Positions 11,479 through 23,062 of a stretch of 64,000 nucleotides of DNA are shown here, in pieces. Position 1 is the first letter of the stretch. Each line of letters begins with the position of its first letter. Position numbers and translations under genes: made by a program. The notes beneath the pieces are model-generated. The model did not search any database, was not told the origin of the DNA, and saw nothing but the letters and a program-made list of their open reading frames with translations. Source of the DNA: Silene latifolia (Eukaryota > Streptophyta > Magnoliopsida > Caryophyllales > Caryophyllaceae); contig NC_133526.1 in the NCBI RefSeq assembly GCF_048544455.1, positions 11,424,001 to 11,488,000 on the forward strand, in the 5' to 3' direction.

Positions 11479-13876
11479 CTACTGCTGGGCACCCTCCAGC
11501 TCGGCAACCCTAGCCGTAAGAGCGGCAATCTCGGCGTCCCGAAACTCGAGCTCCCTCGACAAACGAGCCGTCTCCTCCCGAGACTGGGTCAACTCTCGCT
11601 CCAGCTCACGATCGGCCTGTGGACAACAATAAATTGACTCATGTCAATCAATTCAAACAAAACTGAAAAACCAAAGATCAAGAAGTCAAGTGAGGTTCAT
11701 ACCTGACGACCCCGACCACCGATGAGTGCCTCGATGGCGGTAGCTCGCAGCCGGTTGGCCACCCTCCATAATGCCACGAACCGAGATGGCGCGACCTGCA
11801 TTTCAAAAAAAAAATTCTCAGCAAAATTGAACAAATTCAATCAAATGTGTTCTTACACGAAAACTATGCAAAATGGGAACTCACCCTCCGAATCAGATGC
11901 TGCCAGTCATCTAGGCCAGCATCCGTCACAGCCACGTCAAAGTCACGCAGCTCGGAGATCGTCGTCCTCCCAGTAGCGTCAGTGTACTCAAGGGTCTCGG
12001 GGTACTCTGGGGGCTCGATGCCCGCCGCCTCAACCTCCTGAAAAGACAAATGGCTCTCGTTAATCGATGATCTTTCGTCGCAATTCTCGAAAATCAAAAT
12101 CCAACAAAAAAACAAAAGATACTCACCACTACCGGCCAATACGCCAACCTCCCGTAAAGGAACGCCGAGTAATCCTCGTCAGGGAGAAGAAGGTCGTCGC
12201 CACTAGCACCGGCCAAGTCCGCCTCCCTCTCAGCCTCAGAAGGCTCCCTAAACATCGTCCTAGGAGGATCGACGGGAACCGTCAACGCGCCCCGAAAGCA
12301 CTGACGAGCTAACCGCTCGCCCAGATACCACACAGGACCCATCGACGTCCACAACAGCAGCCGACTCGAGCTCCTAGGTCGAAGGACCTCAGCGACAAAG
12401 GAGGCGCTCCGGCGTACTCCGCCCAGTCCAGGCACCCACTGCGACAATATAAGGGCAAAGGTCATTCCTGTGATCAATTTAAAACAAAGTATAAGAAGGT
12501 GTGAATGAATACAAATGGGATACTCACGCTGCTCAGCTGAAGAGCGTTCACATCCCGCCGGTAGACATTGTGAGAAGAACGCTTGCTCTTCGTCCCAAGC
12601 ACATGACCCAATCCCTCACCACGGGATAGGTCCTCTCCAACGCCCCGTCCTCTTGGGCGCAAGGCCGGAAAGTAAGAGTACACCCACGCTGTAAAACGAA
12701 ATAGTCAATGACGATCTTTCGATCATTGATAAAAGAAAGGAATTTACTTTGGTCTAAAGGAAGGTTCATACCTCCAACAAGAGCCTGTCCGACGGCGCCG
12801 GAGAAGTCCCCTTCTCCATCAACTCCGGACGAACCATGGCCCTCGTGAAGCGGATGAGGACCGCAAAACCAGCGATGACCCGGTCCCAACGCCCTAGGGA
12901 ACTCGGGTCGAAAGAAAGGGGAGAAGCTTCGTCGACAACCTCTCACCCTTGTCTCCGAGGTAAATCGAAGACAAGAACCACCAAAGCCACGACGAGCCCT
13001 CTCTCCCGGTATTGTACAAGGGGGGAGCCGTCTCCCTCCCATCGATCACCACCGATGTTGGGGTCTTCCCCGCAAAGTAATCTCGAACGTAGGTACTGGG
13101 TACCAAACCCGGCACGCAACACCTTCGGCGACGGGTTCCAGGCCGATCAACCTCCTCGCCTCGGCCGAATCCGCCCTCATGCTAGTCTCCGGCCACACCA
13201 TCTCCTCGAGCACGCACGGACCGAGAAATCATGCCGTAGTCCTCCAAGGTGACTCCCACCTCACCAAAAGGCAGGTGAAACGTGGAAGTCGTATCCCAAA
13301 ATCGATCCAAGAAAGCGCGGACCAGGCTGAGGTTGGCCCGCAACTTCCTCTTCACGATATCCCTCCAGACCTGAACCAGAGGACCAAACGCTCCACGCTC
13401 GATCATGGCCCTCTCCTCCTCCGACAGCCGCTCGTAATGCTCCATCGCTGTCGTGTACCCCGAGAACGACCGGATGTTCCCGGCCTCCTATTATGATTTG
13501 GAACAAAGCTATCTTTAGTTTTGAATGAATTTAAAAGAAAATTTGAACAAAAATAGAAAAGGATAGGTAATGAGTTAGGGAATTCCTATTTACCAAGCTC
13601 TTCACCGTCCTGTAGGACAAGTGACCCTCTGCAGCCCACACAAGGTGCCTACTCTCCCGTGTCTCGGCCCACGCAGAGCACCTCTCGGTGACGACCCCCT
13701 CGTCCGAGGTGGGCCCGTCTCGGAATCTCCTCCTCCTCGGCCTCCTCCTCGGGAACCTCGTCCGCAGCAGCCATCACCGCAGCGGTGAAGGCCTGCTCTA
13801 GCGCCTCCTCAACAACAGCGGCGTCTATGTCCATGGGATCTCTCCCAGAAGTAGAAGCATCGTCACCTACAAACAT
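11479..13876 (-). pseudogene. Antisense plant-mobile-domain (PMD, MAIN/MAIL-like) gene in A1, seven exons
   Basis: Minus-strand exons, each bounded by GT-AG: 13876-13594, 13487-12772, 12688-12528, 12467-12127, 12037-11885, 11795-11703, 11616-11479. Introns are 60-106 bp, a plant-like size. Exon 2 has the PMD core (FWDTTSTFHLPFGEVGVTLEDYGMI), exon 3 WVYSYFPALRPR and exon 4 VWYLGERLARQ. Exons 4-7 join in phase with no stop and end in a charged heptad-like tail before TAG at 11481-11479 (ADRELERELTQSREET... VAELEGAQQ). Frame breaks occur in exons 2 and 3, so it is scored as a pseudogene, although sequencing indels could explain them. The ATG at 13876 may itself be intronic, since TTTGTAG|GTGACG is a possible acceptor, and an upstream exon may exist. 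PMD proteins of hosts act in silencing; the role of element copies is unknown. Confidence 0.7.
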
Positions 13877-15395
13877 TAAAGCAAATTCAGGCCGCGTCCC
13901 ATGACGACAAGCCTTTGTTAAGAAATTTTCGAGCCTTCAAGGCCCGGGAATTCCCCATTTCTGGCCATCCTTGGCCATGTTCCCACCAATTCAATCACTC
14001 ATGTGATGAGTTGAGTCAAGTCAAGTCAAAGTCAAGGCCTAGTCTCGGGTTCGAGTCGAAAATTCGCGAAGATTTCGCTATAATGGCGGTTATGCCCTAG
14101 AAAAGTGTCCTGAAAAAGTTGTCACAAGCCAAAATTCCAAGATGGTAGAAAGTTTACCCATCACCCAAGGGTCCCAAATATCAAGTTTCATCACAAATGG
14201 GCAATCCTAAGGCCATTTTCGAAGCAATTTACGATCTAGCTGTGAAACCGTCTCAAAATTCGCTCAAGGGCTCAAAACTCGATGAAAATTCAAAGTAAAT
14301 ACATGGTTATGTTCCTAACATTACCTATTATCCATTTCTAGCATCAATTTGGCAAGACAAATCAATTTGGGGGAAAAGCCCCAAATTTTCGATCAAAAGG
14401 GTCGAAAACCCTAATGTTCGCGGCTCAAAATTCGACAAATATGGAAGATTAATGCAAGATTAAAGCACATACCTCGATTAGTCATATTTTAAGCAAACTT
14501 TTGAATCAAACCTTGGCGGAAATGGTGAAGATTTGAGAGAGAATAGAGTGATTTGTGTTTCGAAATAATGAAATGAATCTCTTCTGATTTCGCGTTTTTA
14601 CGCAGAATTGCTGAATTGGGGAAAAGACGCAGCAGGTGCTGCGCCTCTTCCAAGAGACGCAGCTCTTGCTGCGCCTCTTCCTTTTGTTCCCTCCTGGTGG
14701 ATTTTCAAAAATCCGTTATGAGTTCGTTATTCGTGGGCCCATCTTTGGTGCGCCTCTTCCTCGATGACATTTTATCATTTTGGTCCGTTTCGACGATTTC
14801 CTTTCGTTCCGGCCCGCGTTTTATCCAGCGCGGCAATATTTCGCAGTATTGTCCGAATTCATTTTATCCCGCGCAGCAGTATTTCGCAGTATTGCTCAAA
14901 TTTTTATCCAAATAGCGGATAGTATTTTGCGATCGCTCACTCAAGACTTTCTTTCTACGACGATCAAGATGTTCCGGTCGTCTATCCCCAGCCAAGATAG
15001 TATTTTTTTGCGATCTTGCTCACTCAAGGTTTCCCCTACGACGATCAAGATGTTCCTAGTCGTCGACATGTTCCCCAACCCGAGTTCGCTTGAGACCGAC
15101 GCAGCGGATCCCAGCGATTTCTACCGACGTCCTGCTGTTTTCAATATCTCTTGTTTCCCCGCGAAGTTCGATTAAATCTCAGGTATGTTCTCTTCTTATG
15201 GCTGGCGAGCTTCCTTACGTAGTCTAATGGACTTTAAACGACCCTCCCCGATAGTCGACAGACTCTAAAATGTTCCCGACGACAGTCCTTGGTTCGAGAC
15301 CCCTTGAGCGCCTCGCGTCGCCATAGTCGTCAGGTTGTAATCTTCGATTGACCTGATGGCTATACTTTGACTTTCGCCTTGTCCAAGCCTCAGTC
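13877..15395 (+). other. A1 3' non-coding region with short tandem repeats
   Basis: No supported gene. It contains a double GC module at 14625-14690 (gacgcagca...tgctgcgcctcttcc, twice). A roughly 58-bp repeat occurs twice at 14818-14910 (ttttatccagcgcggcaa / ttttatcccgcgcagcag, each followed by tatttcgcagtattg). A roughly 80-bp repeat occurs twice at about 14920-15065 (cgacgatcaagatgttcc). Hypervariable 3' regions rich in tandem repeats are typical of Tat elements. The text near 15127-15170 recurs in A2 at 31920-31955. Confidence 0.7.
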
Positions 15396-15408
15396 AAAGT
15401 GGGGGCTC
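15396..15408 (+). other. Polypurine tract of A1
   Basis: AAAGTGGGGGCTC lies directly before the 3' LTR start TGTAGACACC. The same tract, reversed, borders the 3' LTR of A2 at 31018-31030. It is the plus-strand primer site. Confidence 0.85.
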
Positions 15409-17798
15409 TGTAGACACCTCGTTTCTGCACCCCTCGCAAACCACCCGGTGATGATTGGGCCGCATGTTTGATTCGCGGAACGATTAGTGACAGTTCGTAA
15501 GATTATCGTCAAGTGATTGCTCAAATATTAATGTCAACCTCTTAAATGTCATCTACGTGCCGATACGGTCGTTTTGGCAGTAATTAGAGTACATTCGAGT
15601 CCGGTCAAAAACCGTCTCCATTTTCGATAATCATTGAATCCCGAGTCGAATGTTCGGAATGTTCCGGATATTTCTATTCCATATTTCTCAAATTTTATCT
15701 TTTGGCAAATAATATCTCGTAATATTCAAAAGATAATCGAATTATTTCCGTCCTACCATAACTCAAACGCGAAATCTTTCTTAAGCGGAGGAAACCTCCC
15801 GGGAATAGACGCAACGGCAGTCTTTGCGCCTCTTCCAAGAGACGCAAGATGGGCTCTTTGCGCGCTCTTCCCAGAGCCTTCTTTGCATGATTTACGTATC
15901 TTTTTTATATCTTTCCGAGATTCACTTCCAAAGAGTCTCCGAAACCCTATTTCTTCACGTGATTAGTATAAATAGGAGCGTTCGTTCCTCATATTTCTCA
16001 CGCGAGTGTCCGCCCTTCTCTTCTTCCTTTGCATTCTAGACTTCGTTCTTACTAATTGGCGCCTACGTGCTTGGACTTCCGACCACGTAAGCTCGGATCT
16101 TCCGGTACCAGGCCTCTCCGTTGCATGACCGACCAATTTGACCACTACACTCAATCAATCTAATTAATCAATCTTGTTAAATCGTTTTCCTCTTTCGAGG
16201 GCACTCTTTCCTTGCATTCGCGTCGAGCATCACTAATCGATCTTCTTAGTTCTTCTCGTTCCGTCAACATGTAAGTCTGAGGGTGTATTAATTCTCTGTT
16301 ATTTATTGTATTTTAATTATTGTATCACAATTGTAAGGTTTATGTCGAAAGTACCTCATTAAAACCGATTTCTAAAACCGTCTTTAAAACTCTGTTTTTG
16401 CGGATTTCCATGAGAGACGTAGAAAAAGACGCAGCAACCGCCGCGCCTCTTGAAGGAGCGCGGCACTGCCGCCTCTTCGTGAGGCCGCCGAGCCTCTGCT
16501 TCTTTTCTTCTTCCTCCGTCCTCTGTAATTCGTATCAAATTTATTTCTTTTGTTTTGTTCGTCTGTTAATTCTCTCACATGATAGTTTAATAATTCATAT
16601 GTATATTAACCATCATCATTAACGTGTTTAGTTCGTCATAAAACCGACTTAAATCCCTAATAATCAATATTTGCGGGTTTTCGTCATTAAATTCAATTCG
16701 AGTTTTAGGGATTCAATTCGTTCATGTTGGGTTTCTGGGATTCATTGTTGATATACTTTCGTCTGTTTTGTTCATTAATCCGTAAATCGTTCATCATGTT
16801 TAGTCTAATTCGTTTAGTTAGTTAGTTTAATTAATCATTCATTAACATCGACCCATCACATAATTAATCCGTCTTGTTTCCGTCTTAACCATGTTTTACT
16901 GTTTTATGACCTCAATCATATGTAAATAATTCATTAATCACTTTCATCCGAGTCAATTATCAAATCAATCCCTAAAATTTAACAATTAACATTAACGGTT
17001 TTGCGATTCGAAAACTACAGCCGAACTCACCCTTGGAATGACGCGAATCGCTTGCGCCTCTTCCAAAGGGCGCGATTGCTCTTTGCGCTGTTCGAGGTGA
17101 ATTCTGTCCCTGAACTCCTTTTCTGCTTAGACCTAGTTTAATTAGTAAGCGTATTAATCAACTAATATCGTATTATCACCTTCTGACTTGTTCGTATTTC
17201 TTTGTTTTATTTCTTTTATTCTTTTTCTCAAATCATCCGTTTTAAAGGTATTTTCGACATAAATCGCCTATCCCGATGTAATTATATTTATTATTATTGT
17301 ATTTTGTATCATTTGTATGTTTTCACATGTAAATGAACCTTAATTCCAACTTCGACCCAATTGTATGCTAATTAATTGTCAACCGACTTAGTCTAATTCT
17401 CACATGCTAGGATTAATCTATGGATGTTGCATTGCATGCATATAGCCGACAGTATATCAAGTACGAATAACTTCCCTAATCATTAGTAGAGGCCGCTATC
17501 GAGGCGGGCGGGATTAGGTGTTCGATCAAAAGAGCTTCCTAATACGTACCCTCACCCCTTACTCCAGATCTCCGTGAGCACCCGTGTTCATTGGCATCCA
17601 CGAGAGTCATTCTAGACATAGAATGCTAAGGGTAACGATTGCTTAGTGTTCATGTCACTACTTTGTGTCTTGACATGACACGAGGTATTCGAACGGTTCC
17701 AATTTCCCATAAAAATTGGTGGCGACTCCATACAAAATGCAAACGCTTGTTTTCGAGCCCCTTCGCCAAGCGCCCCCGTGGGCGGCCCGCTGTCCACA
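15409..17798 (+). repeat. 3' LTR of A1 (2390 bp)
   Basis: It starts TGTAGACACC after the PPT and ends TGTCCACA. The right boundary is fixed by the 5' LTR end at 849 and by the abrupt change to copia sequence. It holds three GC palindromic modules, at about 15805-15872, 16427-16487 and 17038-17100, spaced about 612-620 bp. The rest is AT-rich. Confidence 0.92.
15967..15975 (+). promoter_or_regulatory. LTR promoter TATA box (A1)
   Basis: TATAAATAG about 560 bp into the LTR, conserved in context (ataggagcg...) with both A2 LTRs at 30270-30278 and 39068-39076 (reverse strand). It is the probable core promoter marking the end of U3. Confidence 0.65.
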
Positions 17799-18624
17799 GG
17801 GAGTAGGGAGCCGATTAATTAAGTAAACGGCAGTAGCAAAGGCCTTTGGCCAGAAGCTAGGAGGAAGATTGGCATGTGTGAGAAGCGATAGCCCGGTTTC
17901 AACTATGTGACGGTGCCGTAGCTCCGCGTAGCCATTGTGTTGAGGGGTATGTGGTGGAGACGTAAGATGACTAATGCCGTGTTGAAGAAGGGAAGGCGTG
18001 AGTTTAATGTACTCGCCGCCATTGTCGGAAAACATATTAATTATCGGTTTATTAAAATGCTTTTCAACAAGTAATTTGAATTGATGAAATATAGAGAATG
18101 TGTCAGATTTATTTTTTAAGGGGTAAAGCCAAGTGTATTTGGTGTAGTGATCCACAAAGAGAACATAATACTTGAAACCATCAGTAGACAAGATTGGAGA
18201 CGACCAAACATCCGAAAAAATAATATCGAGAGGAGCATTAGATTTGAGAGTCGATGAATGAAAAGGTAATTTGTGACATTTATTAATCTTGCAAGCATGA
18301 CAATAATTAAAATCTGAAATAGGAAAGGATAAATTAAAATTGTTCCTAATAAAAGAAAAAACATGTGAAGCGGGATGTCCTAGGCGGTGATGCCACAACA
18401 GCGCCGAGGAGGAAGTGGTGGAGGCGAGGAGAGCTTGAGGAGGAGACGGGCACCAGGAATAAATCCCACGTTCAAGCGGGCCGTGGAGTAAAATCCGTCC
18501 CGTCGGGATATCCTTAAAGAAAAAATGAGAAGAAGAGAAAACAATGTGAGCGTTATTATCATTACAGAATTGAGACACGGATAGAATATTACGTGATATT
18601 GACGGAACATGTAAAACATTGCGA
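17799..18624 (-). mobile_element. Ty1/copia fragment (integrase region), near-identical to part of E
   Basis: It matches 45136-45961 over the same 826 bp with no indel and only a handful of substitutions noticed. It encodes, on the minus strand, the GAG-pre-integrase zinc finger (LWHHRLGHPAS, CHACKINKCH) and the integrase core (FSDVWSSP, MFSDNGGEY, PQHNGYAELRHRH). The left edge is the A1 insertion point. The right edge is an abrupt junction with chromovirus C after 'aacattgcg'. Confidence 0.92.
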
Positions 18625-20449
18625 TAAAGGAAAGAGGATTACCTCACGAGAAAAGTTTGGGATATTTAGCTAACATAGAAGATTCAGGCTCCCAAGTTTC
18701 TTCTTCGACATTTCCACAACGCCAAAGGATACGAACTAGGGGCACAACTTTGTTTCTAAGTTGCTTGTTTGCTCTTTCGAGGATTCGGATCGGTCTTTCT
18801 TCCAAAGTCAAGTTAGGCTCCAAATCTGGGATTTCTTCTTGAATGACATGGCTCGGATCACTAATGTACTTCCTCAACTGAGATACATGGAAGACATTAT
18901 GAACCTTGCTCAAATTCGGGGCAATTCCAAACGGTAAGCAACGGGGCCAATCTTCTCAAGCGCACGGAAAGGTCCAATGTATTTGGGACTCAGCTTTCCT
19001 TTCACACCAAACCGTTTCACCCCTTTCATAGGTGATACCTTAAGGAACACTCGATCATCAACCTCAAAAGTAAGTGGTCGACGACGGACATCGGCATAAG
19101 ATTTCTGTCGGTCTTGAGCGGTTTTCATACGCTTTCGAATGATCGAACTCGATTGATGGTCTCGAGTCCACCAAATCGGGTCCCAACACATGAGCATCTT
19201 GGACTTGATCCCAACAAACAGGACTACGGCACTTCATACCGTACAAAGCTTCATAAGGTGACATCTTGATAGAGGAATGATAGCTATTGTTGTAGGAGAA
19301 TTCAACAAGAGGTAAGCACTTCTCCCAAGAAGTGTGGAAGTCTAAAGCACAAGCACGGAGGAGGTCCTCTAAAATCTGGATAGTCCTCTCAGTCTGCCTA
19401 TCTGTAGCGGCATGAAAAGCGGTACTCATCAGTAGCTTACTACCCATGGCTTCTTGCAACGCAGTCCAGAAACGGGAACAGAATCTCGGGTCACGATCTG
19501 AAACTATATCCTTAGGCACTCCATGATAGCGTACTATCTCTTTCACGTAGGCACCAGCTAGGACATTTAATTTCCATGTCTCCTTGATAGGTACAAACCT
19601 AGCACATTTGGTCAATCAATTTACAACCACCCAAACAGAATCTTTTCCGCTAGCAGTCTAAGGTAAAACCGTCACAAAGTCCATGGAAATGGACTCCCAC
19701 TTCCAAAGGGGAACATCCAAAGGTTGTAGCAAACCTCCGGGTTTCTGATGCTCAATCTTCACTTTCTGATAGGTAAGACACTTGATAACATACTCTAGGA
19801 CATCAATCTTCATCCTAGGCCACCAAAACTGTAATCTCAAGTCTTTATACATCTTGTCACCACCAGGATGAATAGAGTAAGGAGAAAGGTGAGCTTCATC
19901 AAGGATCTTCTTCCTCAACTCGGCTACTCTCAGAACATACATCCTACCTTGGTAACGAAGGTATCCATCACTATTCACCACACAATCCTTAGCTTGCCCA
20001 AGTTGGATTTTTGCTTGAATGGACTTGAAAGTAGCATCCTCCGGTAGGCACGTACGGATCTCACGGTAAAAGTCGGGTTCTGCACTCAAGGCACTAAGAT
20101 AGTCAAAGCCCTTCCCAACAAGGCTTATCCCTAACTTTTGAAATTCCGTGGTAAGTTCGTCAGGTAACACACGGATAGTGCTCAAAGAGTGACTAGTCTT
20201 CCTACTCAAAGCATCGGCCACCACATTTGCTTTCCCTTCATGATAAATCAACTCGGCATCATAATCATTCACCAACTCTAGCCATATTTTTTGCCTCATA
20301 TTCAATTCTTTCTGGGTAAAGATACACCTCAAACTCTTATGATCGGTATAAATGCGGCAATGAACTCCAATAAGGTAATGCCTCCATGTCTTCAAGGCAT
20401 GTACCACGGCGGCTAATTCAAGATCATGAGTCGGAGAATTAGACAACAA
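18625..20449 (-). pseudogene. pol: Chromovirus C: RNase H, integrase and chromodomain remnant
   Basis: Minus-strand pol remnant of a Tekay-like chromovirus. RNase H and integrase N-terminus read in 20449-19658 ([49 protein letters not shown], then [11 protein letters not shown]; the zinc finger CLTYQ shows a lost Cys). The integrase core is 19615-19064 (VSDRDPRFCSRFW, ATDRQTERTIQ). The GPY/F-type region is 19197-18910. The chromodomain is 18913-18644 (VPLVRILWRCGNVEEETWEPES), followed by TGA. Frames break near 19650, 19100 and 18910. The polymerase part of RT, protease and gag are absent. Confidence 0.87.
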
Positions 20450-21510
20450 GGAAACGCCAGATAGTCAAACCTCAAATAACACAACAATCTTAAACGGTTT
20501 CTATAGCTTCCTAATAAAACAAATCTCACAACCATATTACCTCCAAGGATTCCTCAAGATAACTTACGTCACTCTACGTCCAAGCTATTCCATGAAACAA
20601 AGTATTTCACTACGCTTGTGATTCAACGATTCCCAATCATTAAACATCCACAACGACTTCCCCAAAACAAGATCAAAACTACAAACAAGGCTACACTCAT
20701 ATCCAACAACGTCAAAAGGTAACACCAACCTATGTATGGTTATCAACATCCTAAAGGTATCCCTTTCCAAACACAAATCATAAACATTACTCCTAAGGTA
20801 GCAACGCTCAACCTACTAAGTCTTCAAATCCCAAATATAAACAACAAAGCCAAGTTCTATAACTCTAGTAACATAGGCAACTCACTCTTAACACACAGAA
20901 TCCACCAATCAATTATACTCACTTTATCAAGGAACTAGGTATAGGAATCACCAAGTGTGTCTCATCATCCTACCTCAGTCTTCCTAACATCACAACCTCT
21001 CAAAACCAGGGTTATGGGTCAACCACAAACAATCTCCTCAAAAGTCGAATTTTCCATCCAAGGCCAACATTTCTCAAAAGAAAGAGTACTATCAAAAGGC
21101 GTTAAGGGAGGATAAGCATGGAACAACGGACAAGTTAGGAGGGTACAAGAGTAACTTTTAAGGAAAGAGAAGAGAGAGAGTTTTGAAGAAGAATAAGCGC
21201 CAAGAGATAAAGAATAAGGCAAGGTACACAAAGAATGAGAAACATCTTCGAGGAAGTAGAAGCATTCTTCAAAGGTAAACAAATCTTCAGTCCTCGGCAA
21301 TAGGCACCAAATCTTGATCTTCACGTTGGTAGGTTTACGGTTATTGATACAAGGCACAACAAATATTACATGGCAATCAACAAACATGTTAGAACCTAAC
21401 AAAGAGCAAACACACAGAGACTACAACATAGGGTCCTAAGTCTACCCATCCTACCCATCTCTCAAGTTTATTATTTTAAGGTCAAGTTATTTATATTGGG
21501 GGTGCACAAA
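20450..21510 (-). other. Chromovirus C leader, gag to RT missing
   Basis: No gene is supported. Lying between the RNase H fragment and the point where element B inserted, this should be C's 5' leader read on the minus strand. It is purine-rich near 21150-21300 (ggaaagagaagagagagag). The direct step from leader to RNase H at about 20450 implies a large internal deletion. Confidence 0.55.
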
Positions 21511-21515
21511 CGTGC
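21511..21515. other. Target site duplication of element B (left)
   Basis: CGTGC directly precedes the left LTR of B. The same five bases directly follow its right LTR at 41181-41185. This proves that B is one insertion spanning 21516-41180. Confidence 0.92.
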
Positions 21516-22840
21516 TGTAACACCCTCATACTCCAAGTGCCTTACCAGGACCACTCAGGTATGAAGACATTAACATCTCGGTTGCCCGAGGTATGATAAT
21601 CAAATAAACAATGAAGAAACAACGTTTAATTATAAATACTTAGCGAAGAGGTACAATTCTCAAAACCAAACTGAAAGTACAATACATGTTCTCAAACCGA
21701 TGTTCTAATCAAATATAAATAACTAATAAGGTACAAATGGAAGACTCCTATCATCATGTCGTGGCAATCCCGGCTATCCCAAAGTGCATCTCTCAATACC
21801 GCTCAATATCTGCTCACCATCCCCGAATGGATCACCACAGGTTTACAAAACAACACCGGGTCGATACTAATCACACAATTCAATATATAATAACAATAAG
21901 GCAAACAGGCGACTTAATCGCCACACACACGCAATCACGCCAAATCCAATCATCTCAATCACTGACTGTCCACTGGACCAGCCCTGCCAGTGGGGGACCG
22001 CAGCCGTGCCCACCAAATCCCCACTCCACATAGTGAGCGATAACCCTGTCCATTAATGTGCACATCCCTTCGTGGCGGGTTCCACGAGAAAGCGAAACTA
22101 GGCGTGAAGCCACTCCCGCAAGTGACCCCACTCGTAGAGGCCACACCTCGCGAACCATCAACAACGATCACAACCACAATCACAATACAATTATTATATC
22201 AAACAACCAAACACAATACATCAACCAATATCCCATTATGGGACTAATACGAGTAGGAAATCCTACCCGTAAGCACACAATCGAGACGGTCTCTCTTCTT
22301 TGAATCAAAAAGCTTCCTCTATGAACCCTCCTCCTATCATACAACACATAAAGGCTACCAAATCACATACTACACATAAACCCTCAAATCTCTAAATTAG
22401 GGTTTAACCAATTCAAAGGAAAGACAATAAAAAGGGTACACAGATCTTACCCTCGACGCAAGGAACTCAACGGTATAATCAACGCTAAGAACTGACCTTC
22501 CAAACTCCGGGGATTGCTAATTATGCGATTAGGATGAAGAACTTGTTTGCTTTCTCTCTTAAACAGTAATTTAGGTTTTGCAAAAGTGATTTAGAATAAT
22601 GGCGACAAAGCTTATATACCTTAATCGCATATTTAACAAAACCCGAGAAAATTCCCCGTAAAACCGGCTACTCGATCGAGTACCCAATGATACTCGATCG
22701 AGTACCCCTACTCGATCGAGTACCCTACTCGATCGAGTACCCAACAGTCGAAACTTTTCCAAAACGCAACTTACCCTTACTCGACAGAGTAAGGCCTACT
22801 CGATAGATTACCCCAAGACTTATAAATACGGAGTATTACA
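21516..22840 (-). repeat. 3' LTR of B (1325 bp)
   Basis: On the minus strand it begins TGTAATACTCC and ends GGGTGTTACA. It matches 39848-41180 throughout. A TATATAAG box lies at 22611-22620 (reverse strand). Four copies of CTCGATCGAG lie at about 22670-22742, with two degenerate copies following. Confidence 0.93.
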
Positions 22841-22866
22841 GTCTTCCCTCCTTAAAAGGAACTTCG
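22841..22866 (-). other. Polypurine tract of B
   Basis: On the minus strand AAGGAGGGAAGAC directly precedes the 3' LTR start. Confidence 0.75.
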
Positions 22867-23062
22867 TCCCCGAAGTTCAAACCACTTCTAAACAAAGGTA
22901 CTCCCACAACATTCCCGACTCAACAATCAAACAAAATTCAACATAAAGCATGTTACTAACCCCAACTCATCCCGACCAACATCCCGACACAACATATAAA
23001 AGGGATATATAACTCTTAAAAATTGTTCGCGATCATCTCCTACCCCCCTAAAAGAAACAAGG

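Larger units (their letters stand above)
1..17798 (+). mobile_element. LTR retrotransposon A1, Ty3/gypsy Tat clade (Retand-like), 5' end outside window
   Basis: The start of the window matches the last 847 bases of the LTR at 15409-17798, so the window opens inside the 5' LTR. The 3' LTR is 2390 bp, so the full element should be about 19.3 kb. Order on the + strand: LTR, PBS, gag, protease, RT, RNase H, a second (archaeal-type) RNase H, integrase, two antisense genes, tandem-repeat-rich 3' region, PPT, LTR. The second RNase H after the first and the antisense extra ORFs are known marks of the Tat clade. Pol carries many single-base frameshifts, so this copy looks non-functional. The 3' LTR ends in copia sequence, so A1 inserted into a copia element. 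Its 5-bp target duplication would be GGGAG (17799-17803), but the left flank is not visible. Confidence 0.9.

Noticed and set aside
17612..17797. Frames at the LTR ends (17612-17797, 663-878, 37171-37412) as genes
   Set aside because: They repeat at each LTR end and only reflect LTR terminal sequence.
1..17798. A1 as an Athila or chromovirus element
   Set aside because: Two RNase H domains and antisense PMD/DUF7745 genes point to Tat; there is no chromodomain and no env-like frame after pol.
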